A stretch of DNA of 64,000 bases from assembly GCF_963678975.1 (NCBI RefSeq), contig NC_089285.1:11642694-11706693 (forward strand), written 5' to 3'. Source of the stretch: Dysidea avara (taxonomy: Eukaryota; Porifera; Demospongiae; Dictyoceratida; Dysideidae). Position 1 is the first letter of the stretch, and each line of letters begins with the position of its first letter. The translations under genes and the position numbers were made by a program. The notes below the pieces were generated by a model. That model was not told the origin of the DNA. It saw only the letters and a program-made list of their open reading frames with translations, and did not search any database. Positions 35,901 to 47,195 of this stretch are shown here, piece after piece.

Positions 35901-36053
35901 CCGTCAGTGAATAATTCTTTCACTTCTTCTATCAATGGATGCAAGAAAGCATCAATAGCATTAGGCCTCTTGTTTGGCAATAAATGGCTTGGAACAAATC
36001 CACAAACATAAACTTCTCCGTCTTTAGATCTGTCCTCTTTTGACATAGTTGAA
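33000..36053 (-). pseudogene. EnSpm/CACTA-type transposase relic (tnp2 and DUF4218-like)
   Basis: Coding pieces in order on the minus strand. First, SKEDRSKDGEVYVCGFVPSH with a donor site (36053-35905). Second, LLLWTGDYPAQSEVGKF and HPCRRCEL (about 35190-35030). Third, SGFTGLSILHDLNALYGF, DAMHNILSHHLHYYF and IPWTTG (about 34740-34515). Fourth, a DUF4218-like block HNLIHLSKDIKRFGPLDNYW (34225-33899). Fifth, a C-terminal domain with YIPCHDFSGVLYRVNEDAY (33660-33274), continuing to WLAHIQ and VHWNAVFGIASG (to about 33010). At least four in-frame stops interrupt these, for example a TGA in the LPTV-ANKSKQ segment (about 34717), a TAG after FSVID and a TAG after DRHNN. Both outer ends are lost: the left abuts the IS3EU-like element's flank and the right abuts Gypsy-2. 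Confidence 0.7.
35240..35890. repeat. Unassigned non-coding insertion within the CACTA relic
   Basis: Sequence between two coding pieces of the transposase, with a C-rich stretch (CGCCACCCCCCAGCCTCCACC) and a TTATCTCGAAACTTCTAATC end similar in style to repeats near 43690 and 62580. It may be a SINE-like or MITE insertion in an intron; ends were not resolved. Confidence 0.35.
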
Positions 36054-36063
36054 ACCACCTCTA

Positions 36064-36241
36064 TGTATTATTGTTGCCGTTACCTCTATTGAAGACTGAT
36101 TATAGACTGATAACATTGTACAACAGTACAGACTTTATAGCCATACAATTATAGGATACGTTCTAACACTTACTTACAATCACTATTACATCACGCATGA
36201 TTACAACATCACAGCCTATTAATAGTTACAGTTATACTACA
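36064..36241 (-). repeat. Gypsy-2 3' LTR (putative)
   Basis: On the element's strand it starts TGTAGTATAACTG directly after the purine tract, contains a CTATAAAG promoter-like box and ends near AATAATACA. About 178 bp. No second copy was found in the window, so the outer edge is provisional. Confidence 0.5.
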
Positions 36242-36261
36242 TCTCCTTCCAAGCTGTAACA

Positions 36262-37185
36262 CTAGTTTTTGTAATGTTGTGGAGGTCGAATCTCTGTGCC
36301 AGTTTTGGAACGAGTTTGTATCTGCCTCGGCACACTGGTACTGTTACTGACTGTTACAGCTTCAGAGTTTCCTGAGGTCCTGGTTCTCAAGTGAGAGCGA
36401 TTTCGACGAACTTCTCCAGATGGCACTGTCACTATGTAAGATCTTGGTTCTGGTGCTGATGACACAATAGTTCCTTGAACTTGGCCATTCTGCATGTCTA
36501 CCCAAACTGGAGTGCTCTCAGGAAGGTCAGGTAAGGATCTTGTTCTGTAACGCTTGTTGTAGTTCCGTTTCTGATCATCTCTATACTTCCTCTCCCTTTC
36601 TCTGAATTCTTTCAGGTAGGGCCAATCTGGCTGAAAAGCTCTAGTGTGTTGAGGGACATCTGTCCTGATAACTCGTCCCATTAAAAGCTCTGCAGGGCCG
36701 AGTCCACACCATGGCAATGGGGTTGCTCTATAATTGAGTAAAGCTAAATAAGGATCAGGGGAATTTGACAAAAGAGACTTAACAGTCCTTACTGCTCTTT
36801 CAGCTTGTCCATTTGACTGGTGATAATGAGGAGAACTGGTCACATGTTGAAATCCATAAGTTAAGGAAAACTTGTTCATTTCCTCTGAGGAATATTGTGG
36901 TCCATTGTCTGTAATGAGAGTAGCAGGAATACCATGCCTTGAAAATATGGCTTTGAGGTGAGTGATTACACTTGAAGAAGTGGTAGAGGTTATTTTTTCT
37001 ATTTCAACAAATCTTGAAAAGTAGTCAACCATTAGCAAATAAGTTGATTTCTTGTGTTCAAACAAATCTGATGCCACTCTTTCCCATGGATGACTGGGAA
37101 GGGGAGATTGAAGCAATGGCTCTCTCGGTAGTATTGCTGACTGCTGGCACTCTGGACAGGATCTCACAAATTCTTCCCATGTCAC
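36262..37185 (-). pseudogene. Gypsy-2 integrase region
   Basis: Core motifs LLMVDYFSRFVEI, TLITDNGPQYSSEE and SPHYHQSNGQAERAV are present, with a C-terminal tail ending in basic SHLRTRTSG. Part of the Gypsy-2 fossil. Confidence 0.85.
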
Positions 37186-37379
37186 GGGATACCCCAGGCC
37201 ACCAAATGGAAGTGTTAACTCGAAGTCGGCATCTCTGGATACCTTGATGTCCCTGGTGTATCTTTTGTAGTGTCTCGTGTTTCATCTTATCTGGTACAAC
37301 TATTCTAGTGCCATACAACAACAGATTATCACACAATGATAGCTCACCACGGAACTGCCAGTATTTGCTCAAAACTCCT

Positions 37380-38600
37380 TTTGGCTTGTGGGTTGGCCAA
37401 TCTGATTTACAATACTCAATCAACTTGGCACAAACATCGTCACTAGCTTTAGCTTGTCGGTAAACTTGTAGTCTATCTTTGCTAGCTGGCAATAGGTCTG
37501 TAAGAGTGTGAATAAACAGTTCAATGTCTCTGGCTGACAGTTTGGTAAGAGAATCTAGTTGATTATTCACCGGAGCTCTGGAAAGTATATCAGGACTGTA
37601 CAATTCTTTCCCTGGAACGTGCTTGATGGTATACTCAAATCTCATCAGACGAAGACGAAAACGTAACACTCTGGGTGGTAAAGAGTCTAAACTTTTCTTT
37701 CCCAGTATAGGGACCAAAGGTTTGTGGTATGTTTCCAGTAGAATCTGCTTCCCAAGGACATACTCTGAGAATTTCTCACAAGCCCAAGTAATGGCGAGTG
37801 CCTCCTTTTCGATCTGTGCGTATCTTTGCTCTGTGTCAGTCAATGAGCAAGAGGCAAAAGCCATGGGCTTCCATTCACCATTGTGCCTCTGTAGTAGCAC
37901 AGCTCCTAATCCATAAGATGAGGCATCTGCACTGATCTTAGTATCAGCTGTCACATCGTAGTGAGCAAGTACTTTGGGAGTAGCAATTTCAGCTTTCAAC
38001 TTCTCAAAGGATTCAGCTTGTGGTTGCCCCCAAATCCATGTTCTCTTAGGACTAAGAAGCTCTCGAAGTGGTTGAGACAGTTCAGCTAGGTTTGATGAAA
38101 ATTTGCTCATTTGATTAATCATTCCTAGAAATCGTCGAAGTAGTGTGACATTTGTTGGTGGACTCATGTGAGTAATAGCTCTTGTCTTCTGAGGATCCTG
38201 AGAAATTCCATCGCTGTTGATGATGTGACCTAAAAAAGATATACATGTTTGGTTAATCACACATTTATCACTGTTCAAAGTTAGTCCAGCTTGTTGAATT
38301 GCTTGGAGAGCTGCTCTGAGTCTACTGCCATGTTCTCTCTGGTTGCAGCCAAAAATTAAGACATCATCAATGTGGCAAACAATTCCAGGTAGACCAGCAA
38401 GGATGTTACACATACGTCTCTGGAAATGTTCTGGTGCGCTGCAGATCCCAAAAGGTAATTTATTAAAGCAAAATCTCCCTAATGGTGTAAGGAATGTAGT
38501 CAGGAGTCGGGAGTCTGGGTCTAAAGGAATTTGCCAAAAGCCACTGTTTGCGTCTAATTTTGAGAAAACTTTTGCTCCTGATAACTGAGCTAGGGTGGTT
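37380..38600 (-). pseudogene. Gypsy-2 reverse transcriptase and RNase H region
   Basis: The RT active-site strand is CHIDDVLIFG and the thumb is FLGHIINSDGISQDP. RNase H is shown by ISADASSYGLGAVLLQRH and YAQIEKEALAITWACEKF. Part of the Gypsy-2 fossil. Confidence 0.85.
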
Positions 38601-38662
38601 TCAACTTTTGGAAGAGGGTGAACTTCTCTTAAAACGCTTTCATTTCAAGTCTACACATATCC

Positions 38663-39682
38663 TCACACCACCATGCCTGCACACCAGGGTGTTGGTGTCT
38701 CCACTTTTGAAATAACTCCCAACCTCTCCATTCGGTCCAGTTCATTTCGAACTTTAGATCTCAAAGGAATAGGTATGTGTCTGGGTGTAAACAGGGCATA
38801 GGATTTTGCATCTGGTTTCAGTCTGATAGTGTAGCATTCCTTCATGTTGCCTAAACCTGTGAATAGGTCAGGAAATTGATCTGGAATAGTCTTCTCTATG
38901 ACATCAATTTGAGGTAACATCTGCAGTTGTCTGATAGCAGGTAAGCCTAGTAGGTTACTTCTCAAGTTGCGAATGATGTAAATCTGCTGAGTACAGGATT
39001 TCCCATTGAGTGTCAATGTCAGACTGACTGTCCCTAGGACATCTAGTGGTTTACGATCTGGTCCACAAAGCCTTTGTTTTGCTTTTCTCAGTTTGCCTGG
39101 ATGACTCAGTGAATTCCATGCTGATTCAGACATTGCAGTAACTTGTGCACCAGTGTCAATTTTAAACAACACCTTGTTTTTCACCATGACTTGCACATTC
39201 CAGCTTTCTGGCACATTTTTGGTATGTGCTTGCTCATCGCATACTGTGTTCAGGTAAACAACATCTGTGTAGAGATCATCACTGTTAAGGTCAAGGTCTT
39301 GATCACTGTCACTCTCCTGGTCTCTTGTAGATAGTTCCTTCATGTCTGAGGTCACACTGGCCATTGTCTTGGACAGACACTGTTTGCTGTAGTGACCCTG
39401 ACGTCTGCATTGGTGGCATGTAGCATCTCTAGCTGGGCACTGTTGTTTGGGGTGAGAGTCTTTTCCACATCTTCTGCACTTTGGAGGTAGACTTTGTGTC
39501 TTTGAAGGCAACTGTCTAGCTGCAGGTTGTTTCCATTTTGGAGGCTTCATTTGTTTGTGGGTGGAGGTGTGGCCTTTCCTCACTGCATCCATCTGTAATT
39601 TAGTGTTCCCTGGATGTTTCAGAGCATACTGCTGTTCTTGCACTGCTGCTCTTTGTCTAACCCTTGTCTCTGCCTGTTGCAA
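38663..39682 (-). pseudogene. Gypsy-2 nucleocapsid and protease region
   Basis: Two CCHC knuckles and the protease motif FKIDTGAQVTAM are followed by the start of RT (YALFTPRHIPIPLRSKV). Part of the Gypsy-2 fossil. Confidence 0.8.
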
Positions 39683-39683
39683 G

Positions 39684-40045
39684 GACAGCTAGAGACTGAC
39701 AAGGGAAGTGCTGGGGACAGACAATTGAAGTCAGAGGAGGAAAGTGTCAACCACAGACAACTAGAGTCTGACAGAGGAAATGCTGGGGACGGACAGCTGG
39801 AGCCAAACAAGGAGAGTGTTGGGAATGGACAGTTGGAGTGGGAGTCTGAGAGAAGAAGTGAGGGGGACCAGATAGATCTAGAGTCAAAGAAGGGGAAGTG
39901 CCAGCCACGGGCAGCTAAAGTCAGACAAGGAATGTGCCGGGAATGCACACTTGGAGTTGGACAAGCAGGGAAGTTCTGGGCATGGGCAGCTGAAGTCAGA
40001 TAAGGAAAGAGCTGGGAATGGGCAACAGGAGTTGAATAAGGGAAG
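39684..40045. repeat. Purine-rich minisatellite
   Basis: Eight or so variable copies of a 39-48 bp unit (GGACAGCTGGAGTC, GACAAGGGAAGTGCTGGGGA). It is almost all purine on the plus strand, so the open frames through it are not taken as genes. It starts where Gypsy-2 stops. Confidence 0.75.
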
Positions 40046-40754
40046 TGCTAAGCCAGAAGAAGCAAGAAAGCAAAAAACGTGAGGTACAGATATGCATGCA
40101 TATGGATGCTCATTAGCTTCATAAGAGTACGTTTTGTAAGAAACAGCAGATAAGCAATGGTATATACCCAGAATTTATTGTATTAAAACTGCATTGATGT
40201 TCATATGTACATAGTTATTTAACATCTGCAGACTTACGGATGGGGTTAATTGATATTACGGACTCCTTACAATCCTTAAATTTTCACAGAAAATAATGTG
40301 CCGATAGATGTTTCGAAACTTTGCCATTTTTATTTTCTGTGCATGGCCGCTTCTTTTATGCACTGTAACTTCATAACGGTGTAATATTATATTGCAGGAA
40401 AAGAAAATTCCATCAACTTACCGAGGTGTGTTAGATATAGTTCTTTAACTTACGGTACGCATGCCACTTCATCTGTACAGACAGTTCTAGTGATGACAAG
40501 GACGAGGATGATCTTAAAGGTACGTATACACATATTGTTGCATCTACTTAGATATAAATTTGTGTTATAGTGCTTAAGCCATTGTATTGGTGGCATTTGG
40601 AGCGCACTTTTTAAAAGAGATTTCGAGGGGACAGCAAAAACATTAAGGATTGAAACATTACAAAAAGGGTGATAAGTTGGAAAACTTGATTCCACTTGCA
40701 AAGGGTTCCTCAACAAAGGGTTCATAATCCTGTCAAGAGAAGCGGACCTTACAG

Positions 40755-41192
40755 GTAATATAACTCAAGTTACTTTACTTACAAATGTAACGCGTTACCT
40801 AAGTAATATAGTTACTGTAACGAATCTAATATTACGTACTAATATTACGTAATATTATTACTAAAAGTAACGAAGTTACTAATCTCGTTAGTAACCCACT
40901 GAGTAACGCCTTGCCACAACGAAGTAATGAAGCCTACTAAGTGAGGCTTATTCACCAGCTACTTACTTATATCAAGACTTGCACATTGTCCAACAACGCA
41001 ATCGTGTCACGTGATAAGGTGGTAGTTTCACACGTGACAGCTTAAGGCTATGGACACAAAGTAATATAATATGTAATATTATTACAGTTACTTTATTTTA
41101 TGGGTAATATGTAACTGTAACTAAATAGTTCAACTGCAAGTAATATGTAATATGAAACTAGTTACTTTTATAAAGTAACTTGCCCAACACTG
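40755..41192. mobile_element. hAT-type MITE with AACGCGTTAC motif, left end altered
   Basis: The right end reads, in reverse complement, CAGTGTTGGGCAAGTTACTT, a terminus familiar from widespread animal hAT MITEs. The left end keeps only the CAAGTTACTTTAC part. The interior is rich in GTAACG and GTAATAT. No target duplication was found. 40046-40754 holds no recognised gene. Confidence 0.65.
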
Positions 41193-41289
41193 TGAACTAG
41201 TTATATGCATAGTTATTGATTATGTCAAGTAATTACATAGATTATTTATTTTCACATACTAAATTTACAGCATTGCATTGTGATTGCAT

Positions 41290-41620
41290 CGTTTATAATG
41301 ATATTGGATTATGACTCCCACATCATATTTTGTATAAATACCAACATCGGATTAGAACTCTCACATTGTAAACTGTATAAATACCAGCATTGGTTTGGAA
41401 TTCTAAAATCGTAAACTGTATAAATACCAACATTGGATTAGAATTCTCGCATTGTAAACTGCATAAATACCAACATTGGATTAGAATTCTCATACCGTAA
41501 ATTGTATAAATACCAACATTTAATTAGAATTCCCGCATCATAATTTGTATAAATGCCAACATTGGATTAGAATTCTCACTTTGTAAACTGTATAAATACC
41601 AGCATTGGATTAGAATCACC
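41290..41620. repeat. Tandem array, unit about 60 bp, with CCAACATTGG core
   Basis: About five to six copies of TATAAATACCAACATTGG followed by ATTAGAATTCTCACATTG and GTAAACTG. Copies differ by several bases. The CCAACATTGG dyad and the neighbouring TACCAACATTGG resemble the array at 22.3-23.2 kb. Confidence 0.8.
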
Positions 41621-41639
41621 ACTAGGCATGAGGCTATTA

Positions 41640-42500
41640 TGCTCCAAAAATTGAGCATTATACTTTTGAGCAGTGCTAAAAAAAATCACCTATTATGGTT
41701 TGGAGAATTGCCCATTATTCCCAAAATTATGCCACCATAATTGGGTAATAATGACAGTTTATTGCTGTATCAGACCATTTTCATTGATGTTTAAGCTTTA
41801 AATAGTCTTGAATTCTTTAGCTGGTTGCTGTATTAGAGTATTTCATGTCAACGTGACTGCTTTATTAGAGTAAATAATATTCAATGATTGTTCTATTAGA
41901 GTTTCTGACTGCTCAATACTAAATCACTAACAGAGACGTTCACATGCTACTGCTAGTTGACCTCTTTGAAAGTAGCAGTGCTGCAATGTTTGTATGGACT
42001 TAAGTAGGGCACTTAGGTGAAAATTAGGGCACTTTAGTAGGGCACTTAGGTGAAAATTTAAACGCCAAAAAAGTATATTATGAGACAGCATGGTGCGCTT
42101 ATTTATTTTAGTTTTATGGTGTAGCCATCACTGACCAATGAGATCTAGCTACTTATAATGAGATTGTGTTGGATGGATGAACTCAGAATGAAGTCTATTA
42201 AAGTACGAGAAACATGCATATATATGCTGCAATGGTAGTCTTGCATAATCATCCCGGCGACCAAATCAATTCAGGACAGTTTTATGATCAGGTTTGATGT
42301 GAAGACAATGCTCCCTCGCCGCTTAACTCACCCAAAACTTCTCAGTCTGGCCTGGCACCCACGTCAGGCTAGCAAGTCGTAGCAGGTAAACCTAGGGTCG
42401 TGTATATAGTGTGTGTTCTATTTCATCATGGATAGCTCTGGGCTCGAAAAACGTGGAGAGTTTCCCATAGAAATGCTTTAATTATCTAATTAATAACTAC
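41640..42500. other. Gene-poor stretch with short dispersed duplications
   Basis: No gene seen. There is a local duplication of TAGGGCACTTAGGTGAAAAT near 42003-42060 and several TTATTAGAGTA-type segments between 41830 and 41920. Confidence 0.5.
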
Positions 42501-42534
42501 AGTTCATCAGAGAAAGACTTGTGCACCACTGTGG

Positions 42535-42975
42535 TGTGCCTGTGTTGTCAAAGGAGACCACCAGTAATTGATTTTGTAACAAAAAATGTGGCTGTGCCAT
42601 CGAAGGACACCACTGATAACTCATCATGTAATTTACAGTCAGTATGTTATGTTGTTGTGTTGTCAAAGGAGATCACCAGTAATTCATTTTGTAGCGAAAA
42701 ATGTGGTTGTGCCATCAAAAGACACCACTGATAACTCATCATGTAATTTACTGTCAGTATATTATGTTGTTGTGTTGTCAAAGGAGACCACCAGTAATTA
42801 ATTTTGTAACAAAAAATATGGCTGTGCCATCAAAGGACACCATTGATAACTCATCATGTAATTTATAGTCATCAGTGTTATGTTGTTGTGTTGCCAAGGG
42901 AGACCACCAGTAATTTATTTTGTAATGGTAACACCGGTGGTCTGCTAGCTAGCCAAAGGAGACCATGCACTGCTA
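42535..42975. repeat. Tandem array, unit about 118 bp
   Basis: Four copies. Each contains GTTGTCAAAGGAGACCACCA, then TTTTGTAACAAAAAATGTGG and CACCACTGATAACTCATC. The last copy is degraded. Open frames across it are an effect of the repeat. Confidence 0.85.
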
Positions 42976-43839
42976 TTTCATTTTGTAATTTAGAATAGTA
43001 TCATGTCATTTTTATCGTGTATGGCTGTGTCATCAGGGCCGGAGGAGGGAAAATTGAGTTGGTCAGGCCATTGACTATAATATTGAAATTGTACTATATA
43101 CATGCCAATGAGAGAAGAGCTGTTGCATAGTGTGCGAAGCATGAGCATTCTAGGGGGTCTGAGGGCATGCCCCCACAGAAAATTTTTGAAAATTAGACAC
43201 TCAGATATGCAATTTTAGTGATATTTCACTGCTAGCTAAGATTTAGAATCAAAGAAGGCACCTGCCTTACACATGGTAAACGCCAACTGTCAGCACACGT
43301 GATACAGTACGTAGAACCCACAATCATTTCTGTACAAAACGATACGAATGCTATGCTGTACTGTAAGGTAATTGGAGGTACTGTACATGTAGTTCTGTGC
43401 TTTAGTTAGGCTGAGAAACTAGGTAACTACTCGTGTCATGCATTTTCAATAACATCTGTAAAATGTACGTAGCTACATGTAGATGTGATCATCCAAAGGT
43501 TGTATGAGAATAATGTAGTTCGAGCTGGTCAGCTAATTGGTTCAACTCCAGATTATTGGTCCGGCTCAGGCCTCCGTCACCTCCGGCCTTGGTCATCAAA
43601 GGACTCCACTCGTGACCACTGATGGTGGCACTATCAGTGACAATAAAGCTTATGGATGTTGTTGATTGTTGATAGGATAGAAACTACGCCAATTTTTGAA
43701 GTCGCATATCTCGGGAACGCTTGAAGCAATTTCGTTCAAATTTGGAATGTGGTGTACTGAAGTTGGAGGGCGTGTCCACAGCAAAAATCAGCTCCTATGA
43801 TGTACTTTCAATAAAAATTGTAGAAATTTCCCAAAATGG

Positions 43840-44965
43840 AAATTGTGAGCACCTCAAAAGTTGCCAAAAGTGGCAATGGCAATTATATTAACTGCCAATT
43901 TTGGCATTTTTGGGTATAAAAATTGCCATTTTTTGGCAAAAACTAAATCCCACAATCAATTAGTCATCGTTCTATTAGAGGTGTACCGATATTGGTTTTT
44001 GGCATGTATCGATATCCGATATTGGTGCCACTAAAAGAGGCCAATTACCGATAGTCGATCCGATATTTGCATTATAGTTAAAAGTGTACATTTACCTACC
44101 CTACAACAACATGTGCATGTATTCATTGCTATACTCTGCCTGTGGTGGTACACAGCTTGGGTTTCTATTGTGCAATCCAGACAATTAAGCACCCACAAAC
44201 ATTTTTATGTATACTCCCATGAAGCCTTAGACGGATATTTCTGCATTCTAATGGTTTGTGAGAAAGCTGGTACTGTGACAGCAAGTTTCCTTGGTTATCC
44301 TGTGACCCTTCTTTTTATTACAAGGTAATTACTCTATAACTGCTTCATTTATAAAGACTGTGTCTGTGATAAGCTTTCCAGCAACAGACAGTAGAATCGC
44401 GTGTATTTATACGGCTCCTCGTAGCGTAGCGCTTGTTTCAGAGTGAACAATAAGCCACTGGCACTAAAGAGCCACATGAATAATGTAGAAAACCAATGCA
44501 CAATCCGTTTATGTACAAACTATTGCTACTGTATAAATATCGGTAGCGATATCGGTCCTCCTGCTGTTCTGTACCGATACCGATATTGGTAAAAATTGCC
44601 ATATTGGTGGCCGATATTATAGCTGATCTGATTATCGGTACACCTCTACGTCCTATATAAAAGTAGTACACTTATTCACCACCTTGTGGTTGTTCAAAGC
44701 AAAAAACAGAAGTTGCCAATTTGGAAACAGTAAACAGTTTCCAGTTTAGTCACTTTTGGCCTGCTCAGAAATTGCCAAATATGGCAATTATGAACAGTTA
44801 AAAAGTTGCGCAACTTTTTGCTGCTAAAAAAATTGTGAGCAGTTCAAGTTTCCAAACTTGGCAACTTTTGGTCACCAAGTTTCCAAACTTGGCAACTTTT
44901 GGTCACCACAAATTGCCATTTTTGGTAATTTCTGAGTAGGTCTAAAGTTGCCATAATTGGTTTGT
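43840..44965. repeat. Lattice of TTGCCAA/TTGGCAA palindromes
   Basis: Many short dyads such as TTGCCAAAAGTGGCAA, CCAATTTTGGCA and TTTCCAAACTTGGCAAC, some in tandem (CAAGTTTCCAAACTTGGCAA appears twice at about 44848-44900). They occupy both sides of the hAT MITE at 43976-44648, so the lattice was one block before that insertion. No coding potential. 42976-43840 shows no gene. Confidence 0.65.
43976..44648. mobile_element. hAT-type MITE with TAGAGGTGTACCGAT ends
   Basis: Inverted ends TAGAGGTGTACCGATA at both sides. The 8-bp flanks CGTTCTAT (43968-43975) and CGTCCTAT (44649-44656) differ at one base. The interior is rich in CCGATATTGG motifs and non-coding. 673 bp. Confidence 0.85.
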
Positions 44966-44981
44966 AACATACCTCGAGGAG

Positions 44982-45540
44982 ATGCCTTCTTACTCGTGTC
45001 CAGACTTTGCTAAGCGTCATTTACCGTGTAAACATTTTTTGCAGTATTTCAGCTCCATGATTGGTGGGGCTGGGAATCACTGCCAACCTTGCACTTACTT
45101 GTCAACAGACTGGCCAGCAATCCACTACTACTTCGCAGGAAAGCACTGTGAAAATTCGAGGTTACTTGTCAACAGACTGGCCAGCAATCCACTACTACTT
45201 CGCAGGAAAGCACTGTGAAAATTCAAAATGACCAAGACCAACTGGGTGAGTTGCATCAACCAAGAGTATGGTTAGATAGAAGGGGAAGTCTTGGAAAGAG
45301 GTGAAGAGCTGCATATACAGGAAGGAGAATGGTCAGATGGACAAGTTGAATTGTTGGATATACTTGAAGGGAAGTGTAGGATAATTCTGAAGCAATTAAA
45401 CACTTTAAGTTATGCCTGTACTCACCAGAAATTATTAGATGAAATAGAATAAAACTATTTGAAGAACAAAGTTTGAGGCGCCACTCAGATGTAAAGAAGG
45501 AGTGCTACTTCTGCCTAACAGGAGAATGACAGTAAACGTT
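44982..45540 (+). pseudogene. SWIM-type zinc finger remnant of a transposon protein
   Basis: MPSYSCPDFAKRHLPCKHF has the SWIM pattern C-x-n-C-x-H. Further on, another frame reads CRIILKQLNTLSYAC, which resembles the helical segment often found after SWIM fingers in transposon proteins. A direct duplication (45093-45222) and frame changes break it. It may be the 5' part of the gene at 46200-47195, but the gap shows no clear exon. Confidence 0.5.
45093..45222. repeat. Tandem duplication of about 68 bp
   Basis: The segment TTACTTGTCAACAGACTGGC through CACTGTGAAAATTC occurs twice in direct succession with no differences seen, so it is very recent. Confidence 0.9.
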
Positions 45541-46199
45541 CAAGAAACTCTGTAAGAAAAGCATGAAAAATATTGGATGGCAAACCATAATTTAGTTCAT
45601 TGAGTATGCTAAGGCAGAAAAAGAAGGGGCATGAAAGATATGGTCAGAATGAGCTAAAAACATAAACTTAGACTTGCAAGAGCTTGTGAACTATGAAAAT
45701 GTTAGCTACAAGTTTGTTGAATAATTGAATATCACCCATGTCTATGATGTGCCTTTCAATACGTATCACTATGGGTGACTGTGTATATGGAAGAAAACAA
45801 AATACTATTTTGTCAAAGTTTTATAATTTTTATGCTACCATTACTCAGTGTATATATACTTAGGTAATGCACTAAAACCAGTTGCAAAGTGTCCACGACG
45901 TGTGGAAACCAGTGAAGAATTTGATGTGTTAATTTTGTTGTATTACAGAAGGTACTTGACTGTTCTACTACTTATACCATAGATATTCTACTACCAGGGA
46001 TTGTGTACCGAGTTCGTTAACACTAATCAACACCAACACTCCACGTTGTACTTCATTATCCTGTGTTCCGTAATATTTCCATGAATGCTTCTCTTAAAAC
46101 GGCGTCATTTAGTCACTGCAGCCACCTTGTTGGTTACGAACTTGGTGATTCCACTTGTAAGTTTCTATAAAAGAGCGTTTATGACGAGTATGCAAGTCA

Positions 46200-47195
46200 T
46201 TTTGAGGGATTTGTGCACTGCTTAATACTGTAGGTAGCCATAACAAGAATGAGCTTGTACAAGTGTTGGAGAAGGTACTATCTGATGACTCTTTTAAAGT
46301 AAAGACCCCATCAACGATTGAAGCAAGAAAATGTGCAGAAGAGTTGCTCACTTGGTGCTTGGACTGCAAAAACAGCACTCTGCTGAATGTATTCAACAAA
46401 ACCCTGGCAGATTCACAGAAAAAAGTCATCGGTGCAAATCATTTGCATACAACAATGAGAAATTATGGCAAAAATTTTTTCTTTTACGATTCAGTCAAGG
46501 TTTCGTGGATCAATGGAAGCAATTTTTAAATACTGCTAATGTTCCAGTCAAACCTGTGTTATTTCAGCACTTGACTGATGTCCTGTTTAGAAAGCATTTA
46601 AATGACCACGTTCAAGTGCACTATGTAGATGTAGTAACTGATACAGAACTAACTAATAATGAAAAGGGCGTTCTTCGTTATGTTGCGGGGTATATTTGTA
46701 GACACCTACAGAAAAGATTGGAAAGGGATGGTCACAAATTCAAGGAGAAGATGATTCTTTGCTTATCAGATTTAGTCAAAGGAGATGTCACCGACCAGCT
46801 TGGCACTGATGAAGAGTGGACTGATTTACTAGATAGGGGTGGACTCTGGCATGTAAAAGAGAACACTTACCAGTTTTTTTGTGCTGTTGAGGATGTGGTT
46901 AGAGGCATACTACCAAAGCTGGTGCTTCCTAATGCACCATTAAAACCCGAGATGATTAAAGAAGTAACTAGTGACAACGATGTTCACATCTATTAGCTCA
47001 TTGCTACAGCGGACTTTAAGGTGGATGACTATGAAATTCATGATATTCTGCTATTAAAAATAATTGAACTGTATGTTACAGTCCGTGGATTTTCTCTTGC
47101 TAATGGTTGGCTTGAGAAGTACAAACAACTAACTAAAAAATCTATGCAGCGGACAAAAAGTCTTCGCAGAGAAATTCACGATAGTACCACAGCAT
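46200..47195 (+). pseudogene. Transposon-associated protein of unrecognised family
   Basis: Coding sequence runs from about 46230 (ELVQVLEKVLSDDSF, CAEELLTWCLDC, NHLHTTMRNYGK), changes frame near the T-rich run at about 46475-46500, and continues FVDQWKQFLN, VLRYVAGYICRHLQ and WTDLLDRGGLWHVKENTYQF. A TAG at 46993-46995 interrupts the frame, which then stays open (YVTVRGFSLANGWLEKYKQ, TKSLRREIHD) to a stop at 47193-47195. The conserved-looking tail after the TAG suggests that stop is a recent mutation. I recall similar multicopy invertebrate proteins but cannot name a family. It converges on the P-type transposase gene, with 100 bp between the stops. Confidence 0.5.

Larger units (their letters stand above)
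36064..39683 (-). mobile_element. Gypsy-2 LTR retrotransposon fossil
   Basis: Minus-strand element with the 3' LTR at 36064-36241 and a purine tract GGAAGGAGA just inside it. Parts from right to left: zinc knuckles (CRRCGKDSHPKQQC, CHQCRRQGHYSKQC) and protease (DTGAQVTAMSESAW) at about 39.7-38.7 kb; RT and RNase H (CHIDDVLIFGCN, ISADASSYGLGAVLL) at about 38.6-37.4 kb; integrase (LLMVDYFSRFVEI, LITDNGPQYSS, SNGQAERAVRTVK) at about 37.2-36.3 kb. The pol style is K02A2.6-like, distinct from Gypsy-1. Only one LTR was recognised, so it cannot be dated by LTR comparison. It is broken, with several breaks. Confidence 0.85.

Noticed and set aside
39614-40003. 129-codon plus-strand open frame with GDRQLE-type repeats
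   Set aside because: Purine-rich minisatellite; the first part is antisense to the Gypsy-2 gag region.
44113-44328. 71-codon open frame inside the 43976-44648 element
   Set aside because: The element has MITE structure and the frame shows no transposase motif.
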